64,000 bases of DNA, from the NCBI RefSeq assembly GCF_030269925.1, contig NC_085114.1, forward strand, positions 14,836,001 to 14,900,000, in the 5' to 3' direction. Source of the DNA: Bombyx mori (Eukaryota > Arthropoda > Insecta > Lepidoptera > Bombycidae). Both the position numbers and the translations under genes were made by a program. Of this stretch, positions 12,161 through 22,884 are shown in pieces. A model generated the notes under the pieces. That model was not told where the DNA came from. It ran no database searches and worked only from the letters and a program-made list of their open reading frames with translations. Position 1 is the stretch's first letter, and every line of letters begins with the position of its first letter.

Positions 12161-12392
12161 TTTTTTTTAATTGCTTAGATGGTGTTAAGAGGTTACTGGA
12201 GCCCATAGACAATATAGACATCTACAACGTAAATGCGCCACCCACCTTGAGATATAAGTTCTAAGTTCTCAGTATAGTTAGTTACAACGGCTGCCCCACC
12301 CTTCAGACCGAAACGCATTACTGCTTCACGGCAGAAAGAGGCGGGTGGTGGTACCTACCCGTGCGGACTTACAAGAGGTCCTACCACCGGTT
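12161..12392 (-). mobile_element. Bm1 SINE, truncated, with internal deletion
   Basis: Tail at left (TTAATTGCTTAGATGG), then directly TGTTAAGAGGTTACTGGAGC: about 24 bp of the usual tail are missing. It ends at GTCCTACCACCGG. Confidence 0.85.
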
Positions 12393-12414
12393 TAATGAAA
12401 GATCTTCCAACGAG

Positions 12415-12570
12415 CGGCTGATATTGCTCGATCCGAATGACGATCTGAAGTTGTTGTTCGGAGCTTGTAAGTATTCAAGCTTATCTTGAAAACGTCGTAA
12501 GCTAGATTCAGGTTTCTGTCAAATATCTTGTGCTCTAGGATGGCTGCCGCCACATCTATATTTGCAGTTA
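12415..12570. repeat. Unnamed interspersed repeat, copy 1
   Basis: GTTGTTGTTCGGAGCTTGTA, then ATCTTGAAAACGTCGTAAGC and GATGGCTGCCGCCAC. A second copy lies at 21942-22075. Confidence 0.5.
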
Positions 12571-12921
12571 GTATAATAAGAGATTAATAGGATCTTCTTG
12601 GTGTCTTATACCAGTGAGAACCCTTCGTACGGTTCATGAGCATCTCTGAACAGAAATCCAAATTTGAGACATGATGTATTTATTAGTTTCTATGGATTAA
12701 ATAAAATACATCAAACAAATAACAACGAAATATAGACGTCTAGAAAGAAACCTGTATTTGAATAGATACCGATGACAACTAGTTCATTGGTCCAAGGATA
12801 AAAGCCACTAATAGCGATTAGACACAGGGCTGGCGCGTTATAATTATTATTATACTTAAGTCATTTAGTCTACTTAAGTAACAACGACTATTATCCAGTC
12901 GCTGAGTGAATGCGATCATTT

Positions 12922-13108
12922 CACAGCCCACTGAGTTTCCAGCCGGATCTTCTTACTGGGTCACGATTCTGATCCGGTGGTAGATTTTGCGAAGCACTAT
13001 TCTTGCTAGGGCTGGTGTTAGCAAATTCTCTCAGGTTGAGCCCATGAGCTCACCTACCAGTCCGGGCTTAGCCGGAATAGCCTCTTAGGCTACCAGCGAA
13101 TAGGTCAA
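12922..13108 (+). mobile_element. Jockey-type LINE 3' fragment
   Basis: ACAGCCCACTGAGTTTCCAG through GCCTCTTAGGCTACCAGCGA; the poly(A) is replaced by the CAAAT repeat of the next element. Confidence 0.75.
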
Positions 13109-13560
13109 ATCAAATCAAATCAAATCAAATCAAGCTTTATTAGCTAAAACACGGCTTACAAACTTATTTTTACAAAGTTGTTGATAGTTATTTTATAGAA
13201 CAGCGTGTTTCTACCAGGTCGGCGTGCAAATATTATTCAAAATTATTTTGCATTAAATGCAGTCAGTAAATATAATATTATGTATTAATTAATTCAAATA
13301 TCAAACAACAAAATAAATTAATTGAATAAGAATTAGTTATTTATGTCATAAAACGAAAACAAAGAACGGTAAGAAGTGAATTCAAATTAACATAATGATT
13401 TATCATTTAAAAAATCGTGAACTGTAGTATAATAAAATAACATCTTAATGTTCAGAATTTTTTCAAGTTCTTTTTAAATAATTTGTCTTTTTTTATAGCA
13501 TCAGGTAGCTTATGGTAGGAGAAAAAATCATTCCAACAACAATATCCTAAAATTACAAAA
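13109..13560 (-). mobile_element. LINE 3' end with (CAAAT)n tail
   Basis: Five CAAAT units (13109-13133), then AAGCTTTATTAGCTAAAACA and AT-rich DNA. Pentanucleotide tails of this kind end CR1-group LINEs. The clade is inferred. Confidence 0.45.
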
Positions 13561-13703
13561 TTTATGCCAAGTTGACACAATGATTCGCTTCTCAATTATA
13601 TTTATTCTTTTAGTGGCTAGCGGTTGGCAGCATTTTACATGTTCTCCTGCTATCATTGACCTCCTCGAGCGACGATAACCACTTACCATGAATTGCTTAG
13701 CGC

Positions 13704-13786
13704 GATTTTTTTAACTTCTCGATCGCGTAAAAGTTAACTCAAATTTGTATGGAGTTGGAACGTTTGCCTACGTTTGCCGCTAGGCT
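13704..13786. mobile_element. Palindromic MITE, left half, broken by a LINE
   Basis: Left arm TTCTCGATCGCGTAAAAGTTAACTC and the loop TTTGCCGCTAGG are present; the sequence then runs straight into a LINE poly(T). Confidence 0.7.
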
Positions 13787-14367
13787 TTTTTTTTTTTCTC
13801 GGGCCGGGGGCCGAACCTCCTACGAGGTCGACTCAACGATCTGCAGAAGTTGAGAGCAGATCGCGGGCCCAAGGATTTTAGGGCCCACCCACTAAACGAC
13901 TCCCCTGCACTCTTACACCCGACGTCCGATCTCCGTCCGGGGTCAGAACCCGTTCAGAGTAGGGGGGTTCCCGCGGTCAACACTACAACCAGACACGCGG
14001 CGCCACCCCGAGGACGCCCGACCGACGGGTCGTCGAGGCGATAGTCGACGACCAACGACGTCAGTCTCCGCGGTACGGCGGCCTTACCAGGCCGCCCGGG
14101 CGGTGCCGCTGGTGTTCCGGGATACCCCGCTGGGCCAGAACCAGCCTGCCGGGTCGGAACGCGATACACCGCCGACCGGGTTGCTCTTCAACAGTATGTT
14201 CGGCGACGACAGCGACGACGAAAATGCGGACTGCAGATCGCAGTCCGCAGCCGCCGACGCGCCGTCCCGTCCTCCTGGTGCCAGCGCGCTAGAGTGACGG
14301 TAGCGTGCGGCGCAGCCTCAACCCCCTTAGGTCGCCCCGTGACCATCACCGGGAGGAGACTGCCTCC

Positions 14368-15251
14368 TCATAGGGGCTGGAGCTGGACAAACGCCCTCCT
14401 CCGACCCCCGGCCCGACGGCGGCGGCACGGCGCCGAGAGGGAAGAAGAGCTCTCCCGTTCCGCCACCTCCTTCTGCGAGATGGTGGACTCGCAGAAGTCA
14501 AGCATCGCCTGCCAGGACTCGTCGCTGCCGAGCATCGTAGCCACGACGGTCGGAAGAGACAAGTCCGGTCCTATTTTTGCAACGAGGACGCGGCGCTGCT
14601 CCGCGAAAGCGGGGCAGTACGCGAGCGTGTGCTCCGCCGTGTCCTCGTTGCAGCCACTGCAGTGGTGGCACTTCGGCGTCGGCTCCCTCCGGGCGACGAG
14701 GTGCAGGTAGCGACCGAAACAGCCGTGTCCCGTGAGCACCTGCGTCACCCGGAAGGTGAGACGTCCTCGGTCGCGATTCACCCAGTCCGAGAGGACCGGG
14801 CGGATCGCCTCGACGGTCCGTCGCCCGTAGGCGGGGTCCGCCAGGCGGCGAGACCACGCCTCGAGCACGGCACGCCGAGATTGAAGCTTTCGCGCTCGAA
14901 CTTCCGCCGCGCCAGGACGCGGCTCCCCCCTGGAGCGGAGATCGCATCGCCACGCGTAATCCGCAGCGAGCGCCTCCGCTTCCAGGTCCCAGGGAGGCGT
15001 CCCAGCTAGCACGCACGCCGCCTCGAACGAGACGGTGCGGATCCACGAACCGCCCTGACCGCAATCGCGCGCTGCGGACATCGCAACGCCGCAACGTTGT
15101 CGCGGGTCAGGGCGTGGCACCACACGGGAGCCCCGTACAGTGCCATCGACCGCACCACCCCCGTGTAGAGGCGGCGCACCACCACGTCAGGCCCCCCAAC
15201 GTTCGGCAACAGCCGACTCAGCGAGCCGGCGGCCGCCATCAATCGGGGACT
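14368..15251 (-). pseudogene. R1-clade LINE ORF2, C-terminal remnant with frameshift
   Basis: Upstream frame carries the reverse-transcriptase thumb (ALYGAPVWCHALTR, RAIAVRAVRG). Near 15045 the frame changes, and the second frame resumes RTVSFEAACVLAGTPPW and runs to a stop at 14368. It includes the R1-type C-terminal zinc motif C-x2-C-x9-H-x4-C (start KCHHCSGC). The catalytic RT core and endonuclease are absent through 5' truncation. Confidence 0.85.
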
Positions 15252-15587
15252 AACAGCCTGGCCACGGGACATTCGCCGATGCGAATATTCGCGCGGTGCG
15301 AACGGCGAAGCGTCTAGCGACTAAAACAAGCGCATAGAAATGTACCTAACAAGCCACGCGCACCGGCGACCGGCGAAGCGACCGGCGGAATGTACCGAGC
15401 GAATCGCGCGATGCGGCGGGCGAGCAAAACAAATGCATGAATACGGACGGCGCGAGCCACGGAGTCGAGCGGTAGTCGCGGCGAATAGTGCAGTGATTAA
15501 ATGAGTTTAGTTGTTTTCGCCGCGAAAAATTAACGCCGAAATTTTTATATTTTTTATTTTTTATTTATTTTTTATTTTATATTTTTA

Positions 15588-16028
15588 AAGTCGTCGTGGC
15601 CTAACGGACGTCCGGTGCAATCGTGTTCAGCGATGCACCGGTGTTCGAATATCAGGCGGGTACCAATTTTTGTAATGAAATACGTACTCAACAACACTCA
15701 ACGTTCACGATTGATTTCCACGGTGAAGGAATAACATCGTGTGATAAAAATGAAATCTTCAAAATAATAATTTGCGTAATTACTGGTGGTAGGACCTCTT
15801 GTGAGTCTACACGGGTGGGTACTACCACCCTGCCTATTTCTGCCGTGAAGTAGTAATGCGTTTCGGTTTGAAGGGTGAGGCAGCCATTATAACTATACTT
15901 GAGACCTTAGAACTTATATCTCAAGGTGGGTGGCGCATTTACGTTGTGGATGTCTATGGGCTCCAGTAACCACTTAACACAAGGTGGGCTGTGAGCTCGT
16001 CCACCCATCTAAGCAATAAAAAAATAAA
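15588..16028 (+). mobile_element. Bm1 SINE inside transposon copy 1
   Basis: tRNA-like head AAGTCGTCGTGGCCTAACGG, B box CACCGGTGTTCGAATATC, body, and tail CCACCCATCTAAGCAATAAA. Full length. Confidence 0.92.
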
Positions 16029-16321
16029 ATAGCTGAAATACTAGCTAGACCAGCTATTTGGAAGTCTAGCCACCCAAAGTATTTCTCGTACTTCTTGTGG
16101 AATTCTCCATCTATAGGTATACTCCGATTCTTATTCAAATCATGTACTTCACAATCTTTTCCAAATAATAGGTCCTGAACCAAAAAACTATTAATTTGTA
16201 AGCAATATCGAGATAATTTCGATATAGACATTTCGCTGTCGGACTTCCTTACTAGTCGCGGCGGCGAACGGGAGTACCCGTGGCCTGCAAACGGTGCTGC
16301 GCGAATAGTCGCCTCGCCCAC
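16029..16321 (-). pseudogene. Interrupted ORF of transposon copy 1
   Basis: The minus-strand frame beginning MGEATIRAAPFAG near the right terminal repeat reads about 90 residues (including SISKLSRYCLQINSF and GEFHKKYEKYFGWL), then runs into the Bm1 tail and stops. Codon order is conserved in both copies. I do not recognise the family; it could be the 5' part of a transposase gene or captured sequence. Confidence 0.4.
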
Positions 16322-16402
16322 CGCTTCGCTGTTCGCACCGCCGATCCCCGTGGCCAGGCCGTTAATCTCTCAAAGTGTGCCGCTAGGCTAGGCTAACATT
16401 CT

Positions 16403-16575
16403 AGTACAGAACAAGTTTGTTTGTTCTTTGTCTGGGTGTTTATTATCTATTTATGTATATATTTAAACGTGTATAAGTATGTATGTCAGTCTTTGGTACC
16501 CATAACACGGAATCCTAAATTGAGGCCGGATGACCGTGCGCGATTTGTTCTCAGTTATTTACTTATTATTTATTT
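16403..16575 (+). mobile_element. SINE of the second family, uninterrupted body
   Basis: TTTGTTCTTTGTCTGGGTGTTTATTATC, TTTAAACGTG, CTTTGGTACCCATAACA and GAGGCCGGATGACC follow in the same order as at 1400-1945, showing what the interrupted copy looked like. Confidence 0.55.
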
Positions 16576-16984
16576 AAGAATTTATTATTATTTAATTACA
16601 TTTTCTTCGTTTTCGCGAATTATAGACACAAAACCACTTTCACAGTATAATCTCGCCTTTTTCATTGTTATTTTGTTTTTTTTGACGTCACGAACAACTA
16701 AAGTATTATCCATCGACATCTGAGAACTGTTTTTTTTTCTATAAAACATGCCTTTACTTACATGTTTATTTAAAAAAAATATCTTAAACCGTAAAAGTAA
16801 TTTTAGTCTGTGCCTTTTGGAAACCGAGTGAAATAATTACCTATCTCACTATAATCCATTGCTAGTAAATAGTATTGTCATTTTTCTGTAACTGGCTAAC
16901 ACCTGAAACTTCGATAGTGTCTCAAAGTGAACGATGCCTCTCAAAGTGTAGTGTTTACAGTTTCTATACGAAGTGATAGATTTA

Positions 16985-18085
16985 CAGCCTGGCCACGGGA
17001 CATTCGCCGATGCGAATATTCGCGCGGTGCGAACGGCGAAGCGTCTAGCGACTAAAACAAGCGCATAGAAATGTACCTAACAAGCCACGCGCACCGGCGA
17101 CCGGCGAAGCGACCGGCGAAATGTACCGAGCGAATCGCGCGATGCGGCGGGCGAGCAAAACAAATGCATGAATACGGACGGCGCGAGCCACGGAGTCGAG
17201 CGGTAGTCGCGGCGAATAGTGCAGTGATTAAATGAGTTTAGTTGTTTTCGCCGCGAAAAATTAACGCCGAAATTTTTATATTTTTTATTTATTTTTTATT
17301 TTATATTTTTAAAGTCGTCGTGGCCTAACGGACGTCCGGTGCAATCGTGTTGAGCGATGCACCGGTGTTCGAATATCAGGCGGGTACCAATTTTTGTAAT
17401 GAAATACGTACTCAACAACACTCAACGTTCACGATTGATTTCCACGGTGAAGGAATAACATCGTGTGATAAAAATGAAATCTTCAAAATAATAATTTGCG
17501 TAATTACTGGTGGTAGGACCTCTTGTGAGTCTACACGGGTGGGTACTACCACCCTGCCTATTTCTGCCGTGAAGTAGTAATGCGTTTCGGTTTGAAGGGT
17601 GAGGCAGCCATTATAACTATACTTGAGACCTTAGAACTTATATCTCAAGGTGGGTGGCGCATTTACGTTGTGGATGTCTATGGGCTCCAGTAACCACTTA
17701 ACACAAGGTGGGCTGTGAGCTCGTCCACCCATCTAAGCAATAAAAAAATAAAATAGCTGAAATACTAGCTAGACCAGCTATTTGGAAGTCTAGCCACCCA
17801 AAGTATTTCTCGTACTTCTTGTGGAATTCTCCATCTATAGGTATACTCCGATTCTTATTCAAATCATGTACTTCACAATCTTTTCCAAATAATAGGTCCT
17901 GAACCAAAAAACTATTAATTTGTAAGCAATATCGAGATAATTTCGATATAGACATTTCGCTGTCGGACTTCCTTACTAGTCGCGGCGGCGAACGTGAGTA
18001 CCCGTGGCCTGCAAACGGTGCTGCGCGAATGGTCGCCTCGCCCACCGCTTCGCTGTTCGCACCGCCGATCCCCGTGGCCAGGCCG
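16985..18085. mobile_element. DNA transposon (PIF/Harbinger-like), copy 2, carrying the same Bm1
   Basis: Same termini as copy 1; flanked on both sides by TTA (16982-16984 and 18086-18088), a clean target duplication. Differs from copy 1 by a few substitutions and small indels (for example GTTGAGCG versus GTTCAGCG, and a shorter T/A run before the Bm1). Confidence 0.8.
17311..17752 (+). mobile_element. Bm1 SINE inside transposon copy 2
   Basis: Same position, orientation and sequence as in copy 1, so it was inserted before the carrier element duplicated. Confidence 0.92.
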
Positions 18086-18593
18086 TTAGGCTTGATGCCG
18101 CCTTAGGCTCTGTTTAGCGTGCCGTCCTTAATGTTAGAATAAAATTTAATCTATATATATGTGGTTTTAGTTAGCGTAGGGTGTTAAAACTGAATGATAG
18201 TTCCCACAGGTTTATACAGTTTATTTGTTCTTTTAAACACAATAATAGTTAACACCACAAGAAGGAGTATAAGTACAACGAGAAAGCAACAAAGCTGAAG
18301 TTACATAGAAAATTATAGCTAATCGGAAGCAGCGTTAATTAGAGACATATACGTCGTGCGTGTCCGTAGTGGCGAGCCAACTGATCGAACTGCACTGCCG
18401 GCAGCGCAGCCGCTCCATCGGGTCGCGGGCGCCGAGGATGCGTAGCCACCACTATATATATATAAAATTTAACTGCTTGTCCGGAAATAATATTATTTAA
18501 TTTAACATAAAATATATTTTAGACTAAATACAATAACACTATACAATAAAATAAACTTAAAGCTATACAAAATATATACACGCCACATATATT

Positions 18594-18890
18594 TATATAT
18601 ATAAAAATGAATTGCTGTTCGTTAGTCTCGCTAAAACTCGTGAACGGCTGGACTGATTTGGCTAATTTTGGTCTTGAATTATTTGTGGAAATCCAGAGTG
18701 TGGAGAAGGTTTAAAAGGTGAATAAATATGAAAATGTTCAGAATTAAATAAAAATAACAATCTTGTTTTCCCATTGATGTGTCCCCCATCAGACGGATTC
18801 CTTTTGTTTGTTTTAAGTTCAGCTTATACAAAAGTTTAGGTCTTTTATTTGTCGATTGAGGCACTACGAAGTCTGCCAGGTCAGGTAGTA
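18594..18890 (+). mobile_element. Lep1-like non-autonomous Helitron, copy 2
   Basis: TATATATAAAAATGAATTGC, GTTCGTTAGTCTCGC at the left and ACGAAGTCTGCCAGGTCAGG at the right. The region 18100-18593 before it is AT-rich with TATATA runs and one GC-rich block at 18360-18450, otherwise unassigned. Confidence 0.7.
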
Positions 18891-18944
18891 ATTTTATTTT
18901 ATTTTTTACGAAAACTAATCTGGCAACATTTGCAAAGGAATTTT

Positions 18945-19066
18945 TTTTTATTGCCTTTGTAGGCAGACGAGCATACGGCCCACCTGATGGTAAGTGGTCA
19001 CCGTCGCTCATGGACGTCAGCAATGCCAGGGGCAGAACCAAGCCGCTGCCTACCGTAGACTGATTG
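18945..19066 (-). mobile_element. LINE 3' tail, copy 3
   Basis: Reverse of the 6945-7068 tail: TTTTATTGCCTTTGTAGGCA, then CACCTGATGGTAAGTGGTCA and AGAACCAAGCCGCTGCCTAC. Confidence 0.7.
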
Positions 19067-20372
19067 TCTTTTACTTTTTTCGTATCCAAAATTTCCGCCG
19101 CCCCTCAAATCAGGCCGCCATAGGCTCGGGACTCACAGGCTTAGCCGTAAATCCATCACTGACTATACGGTAATCGACATGATGTGTGCTGGCGGTGGTA
19201 CCTACCCGCGCGGAATTATGTAGCGGCAGTCCTACCGCCGCGACAGACCAACACATTCACGTAGGTATTCTTGCTGCGGCGGCAGACGCGTTACTGCTGG
19301 GCAGCACCTTATTGACACCACTGCGGCAACAGCACTGCTGCTTTGCTGCTTGTTGCCGAGTTCGGATTCACACCTTAACTGTAAACTGTTTGTTGTGTTT
19401 GTTTACAAAACAATTAACTTGATGATACGGCAGCGTACGTGCGGCATGAGAGCGTTGTGAGTTCCGGCTTCGGTCCTTGAACATTAGCTATACACTAGAG
19501 ACTTCGACCCCAAGGTCTTGAAGTGAGCGAGATATTTAGGTTAAAACAAAATGTTAACAATTACCAAAAAAAAAATAACAAAAAAAAAACCCTTTCTTAT
19601 GGGTATTACTTATATTTATGTCAACGACTCACAGAAACCGAAGATATAACTGAATTGCACGATCCTTAGAATCTGTATAATATTAAACTACAAATAATAC
19701 AAATTTGAACAAAACAAAACAGAGTTCGGAAAAAAACAGAATAAAATCAGAACAATGTCTATGTAGTTCAAGTCAATTAAATATACATTATTAAGGAAAA
19801 ATCAAAAACTGCTGGTCAGCTCTTGATAAAATTTAAATGTGACCACACGAGAATTGATAACAACTATAAAATAATAATCGATTATCAAAACACAATAAAA
19901 CACACGTATAATAAATACAGTGGTACAAAGAATCTCCTAATACTTTTTTTTGAAGTTCGTAATAAATACAAGCACGCACAATATGATCTACGAAATAATT
20001 GCACATCATTAATTAATTGAATAGTTAATGATAATAAATTTACTTTGCACTGAATTCCAAAAGTCCAACCGATAACGGAAACAAAGCATCGCAGCATCGT
20101 TTGAAGTAATTAAATAAAAAACAAATTAGTCACTGCAAAGTTTAAAGTCCGTTTTGTCTATTTATTATTATCTATGATTCGTGTATTTAAAATATAGAAT
20201 CATTTAAAATTTAAAAGCATATTTAAAAACGTTATTTTCCGTCCAAACTACTCTTAGAGATAAAATTATTTTAACTTTTTATCATACCAAAGATGGTCTC
20301 TGAAAGAATAACAAGATTAATTATTTCTGATTTATATTTTGCGAGCTTACTTTTGAGAATTAAGTGACGGCA
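19067..20372. other. Intergenic stretch without recognised genes
   Basis: 19180-19400 is GC-richer with CAGCA/GCTGC runs. The remainder is AT-rich. No exon signals supported by a protein family. Confidence 0.4.
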
Positions 20373-20666
20373 TTAACTTTGTTGATGCCTATGGTCTCGT
20401 TCACACGTCTGAACAATATAAAAAATTATCTCAATTGTATTTTGTACCAGTTGTCCTACCCCAAAACCCACAGACATCCGGCCTTGATGGAGTCGTGATC
20501 CACAATATTTCTTGTCAATAGTAGCTGCCACCAGATTACAGCGGTTACGTAACAGCGTGGGCATTGCGTAGGTTGCAATTTCCTTACCGACATAGTACTG
20601 ACAATCGGATGTTAAGATCATTGACTTCTTCATGAAAACTCTTTTGTCCGGTAACTCTCTGATCAC
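20373..20666 (-). other. Unassigned 97-codon open frame
   Basis: Minus-strand frame with blocks SMILTSDCQYYVGKEIATYA and NRCNLVAATIDKKYCGSRLH. The composition looks protein-like rather than random, but I recognise no family. No ATG-based gene structure, poly(A) signal or neighbouring exon supports it. Could be a fossil exon or a transposon remnant. Confidence 0.25.
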
Positions 20667-21328
20667 AATTGTTAATCGAAGACTTCAAAAAGAAAAGTAC
20701 CTATTCTTTCGACGAATAAGATTCACTTTAAAATGGCGTTCGGAGTCAGTACCGCTGTTAATAGTATTTGGGGCAACAGCTGTATTTGTTTTTGCCTTGT
20801 TGGGGCCTTTAGACATATCTCTTCTTTTTTAATTTCTTCTAATATCTTTAGGGCGACCGCTCTTAACGGTGGGTGGCCTCTCGAATATATTAAGTGTATA
20901 ATCTATGCCGTTGACTGAGAAAATGCTGCCTGAGCTATCTGACTATCTGAGAGTGGATGCAGAAATACTAAATAGATCGTATTGTAACTACATAAAGTTC
21001 TGAATAGGGCATGCCTGTTTAGCATTATCCCTTATATGTCCGTATAACGCCATATTGGTTGAAGTATTTTTGTTAATGCACTAGATAGATGATCTTGCCA
21101 CACTTGGTGCTCTCTCAAGCTGAGCCCCGTGAGCTCGTCCGCAAGCCATGGTGTATCCAAAAAAAAACCTCTTAGGCTGTTGGCAGTTAGGTAGATTTTT
21201 TATTCTATAGATATAACATAAAGCCACTGCCCGTCTTTAAACTTGTGATCGACATCTAGATTGTAATATGTAGACTGCTTCATTGAAGACGAGTGCCTTA
21301 TTTAACTCACTCGTTTTGTGATATTGAT

Positions 21329-21650
21329 CTTTTTTTTTCCCTACCAATTCGCTGGTAGCTTAAGTCCAACTACGCCCGGACGGGTAGGTGAGCTCACCGG
21401 GTCAATCTGAGAGAATTTGCTAACACTAGCCCTAGCAAGAGCAGTGCTTCGCAGAATCTACCACCGGAATCGCGACCCACTGAGAAGATCCGCCGAAAAA
21501 CTCACAGGGCTAGTTCTGTGGGTTCGCTCGTTAAATTCGTCGTCGTAATCGACGAGTTCGACGAGGACCGTGACCGGTGCTTGAGGGTCTCAAAAGCACC
21601 GAGAGTGAATCCGGGGGATCCGACATGTTTCGAGCGATGGCAGCTTTGCG
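21329..21650 (-). mobile_element. Jockey-type LINE 3' fragment
   Basis: Poly(T), CTACCAATTCGCTGGTAGCT, TTTGCTAACACTAGCCCTAG, CGCGACCCACTGAGAAGATC, CGAGGACCGTGACCGGTGCT. A shorter piece of the same family lies at 21105-21190. Confidence 0.75.
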
Positions 21651-21720
21651 TTTCCCCGTCACAGTTGGTTAAGATATTGTGCGTGTTCAGATTACGTCGG
21701 ACCGGCGGTCCGAATGTTGT

Positions 21721-21941
21721 TTTTTTTTTTTCCTACCTGTGCTGATAGCCTTGAGAGGCTATTTCAGCTTCGCCCTAACGTTTGGTCCGAATGTTGTTTT
21801 TTTTTCCCTACCTATGCTGATAGCCTTGAGAGGCTATTTCAGCTTCGCCCTAACGTATGTAGGTGAGCTTACGGGGCTCAAACCTGACGACGATGCTAAC
21901 ACGAACCCTAGCAAGAGTCGTGCTTCGCAGAATCTACCGCC
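21721..21941 (-). mobile_element. Jockey-type LINE 3' fragment, partly duplicated in tandem
   Basis: Two poly(T)-CCTACC...CTTCGCCCTAACG units (21721-21780 and 21797-21860) follow GTCCGAATGTTGT; the second continues to CAGAATCTACCGCC. The same GTCCGAATGTTGTT occurs at 21785-21798 and 21942-21955. Confidence 0.75.
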
Positions 21942-22075
21942 GTCCGAATGTTGTTGTTCGGAACTTGTATATATGCGCTTTATCTTGAAAATGTCGTAAG
22001 CGAGATTCAGGCATCTGTCAATTATCTTGCGTTGTATGATGGCTACCCGCCACAATATCAATCGTTGGTCAGGAT
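21942..22075. repeat. Unnamed interspersed repeat, copy 2
   Basis: Matches 12415-12570: TTGTTGTTCGGAACTTGTAT, CTTGAAAATGTCGTAAGCGA, GATGGCTACCCGCCAC. It was the target of the Jockey insertion at 21721-21941. From 22076 to 22880 I see nothing assignable. Confidence 0.5.
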
Positions 22076-22884
22076 TATACAAATTGAAACAGACAAATAT
22101 CTTAAATGTTACTGAAACTTCATGAAGTTATAACAAAAGATATTAGTGCAATTCAACTGCATCTAAAATCAGCGCTCCGATGGAATAAACTCATAAGAAA
22201 ACAAATCCGATTCCACAGTCGTCATAATAATGTTAATTATATAGAATATCAAAATAAAATTACGAGCACATATTTATACGGTAATCTTTCATGGCAATTA
22301 CTGAAGCAAATACCTACTTCAACGTTTGACAACTAAGTCATTACAATGTCAAGGAAGATGTGACGTCAGCGTTGACTTCGCTGGGCAAAATTAACGTTTC
22401 CCGCCCACGGCTTTTCTCGCTTTCATTCATTCATTGTTTACGTGTTATGTAATGAATGTTTATGTTTTTTTTAGCAGCTAATGTATTGATAATGACCGAT
22501 ATTTTCGTCTATGTCTTTGATAGATTTTTCTAAATATAGTGTTCGCAAGTCACTTCCATAATGAAGTAATAACATCGAAGGCATCAAAACGATTATATTA
22601 AGCCTATTTTTTCTGAAAAGCAGTCGTGGGTTCCCATTTAATAAAAGTTGGAGAACCCGTATGGATACATATTATACAACCGAGACTAGACTTTATGCCG
22701 CAAGTTGGCTGAATTAACGTTATCACGTACAGCCACCCACCTTCAGGTGGACATTGAACTACGTCTATCCATCTAAAACAATAAAAATATCATATCATAT
22801 CTGTGGTACATTTTTTTCTATTTATTTTCATATTTATAGGGCATTTTGTGTACATAAAAAATTACAATGATGAAATTACAACGC

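Larger units (their letters stand above)
15254..16361. mobile_element. DNA transposon (PIF/Harbinger-like), copy 1, carrying a Bm1
   Basis: Terminal inverted repeats CAGCCTGGCCACGGG and CGGCCTGGCCACGGG (reverse complement of the right end), with further mirrored GCGAACGGCGAAGCG / GCGAACAGCGAAGCG. 1108 bp, nearly identical to 16985-18085. Flanking trinucleotides are TAA and TTA. The TWA target and TIR style suggest PIF/Harbinger, but no DDE domain is present. Confidence 0.75.
13787..16377 (-). mobile_element. R1-clade LINE, 5'-truncated, with nested transposon
   Basis: Reverse orientation: poly(A) end at 13787, GC-rich 3' UTR 13800-14367, ORF2 remnant 14368-15251, a DNA transposon at 15254-16361, then about 13 bp more. 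The whole is flanked by the 12-bp repeat TGCCGCTAGGCT at 13775-13786 and 16378-16389, a good target-site duplication. The high GC differs sharply from the surrounding AT-rich DNA. Confidence 0.8.

Noticed and set aside
13850..15317. Several plus- and minus-strand frames of 60-200 codons
   Set aside because: GC-rich shadow frames of the R1-clade LINE; only the two minus-strand frames with RT and zinc-motif similarity are real coding remains.
15623..15853. 76-codon frame, repeated at 17347-17577
   Set aside because: Bm1 sequence within the twin transposons; duplication explains the apparent conservation.
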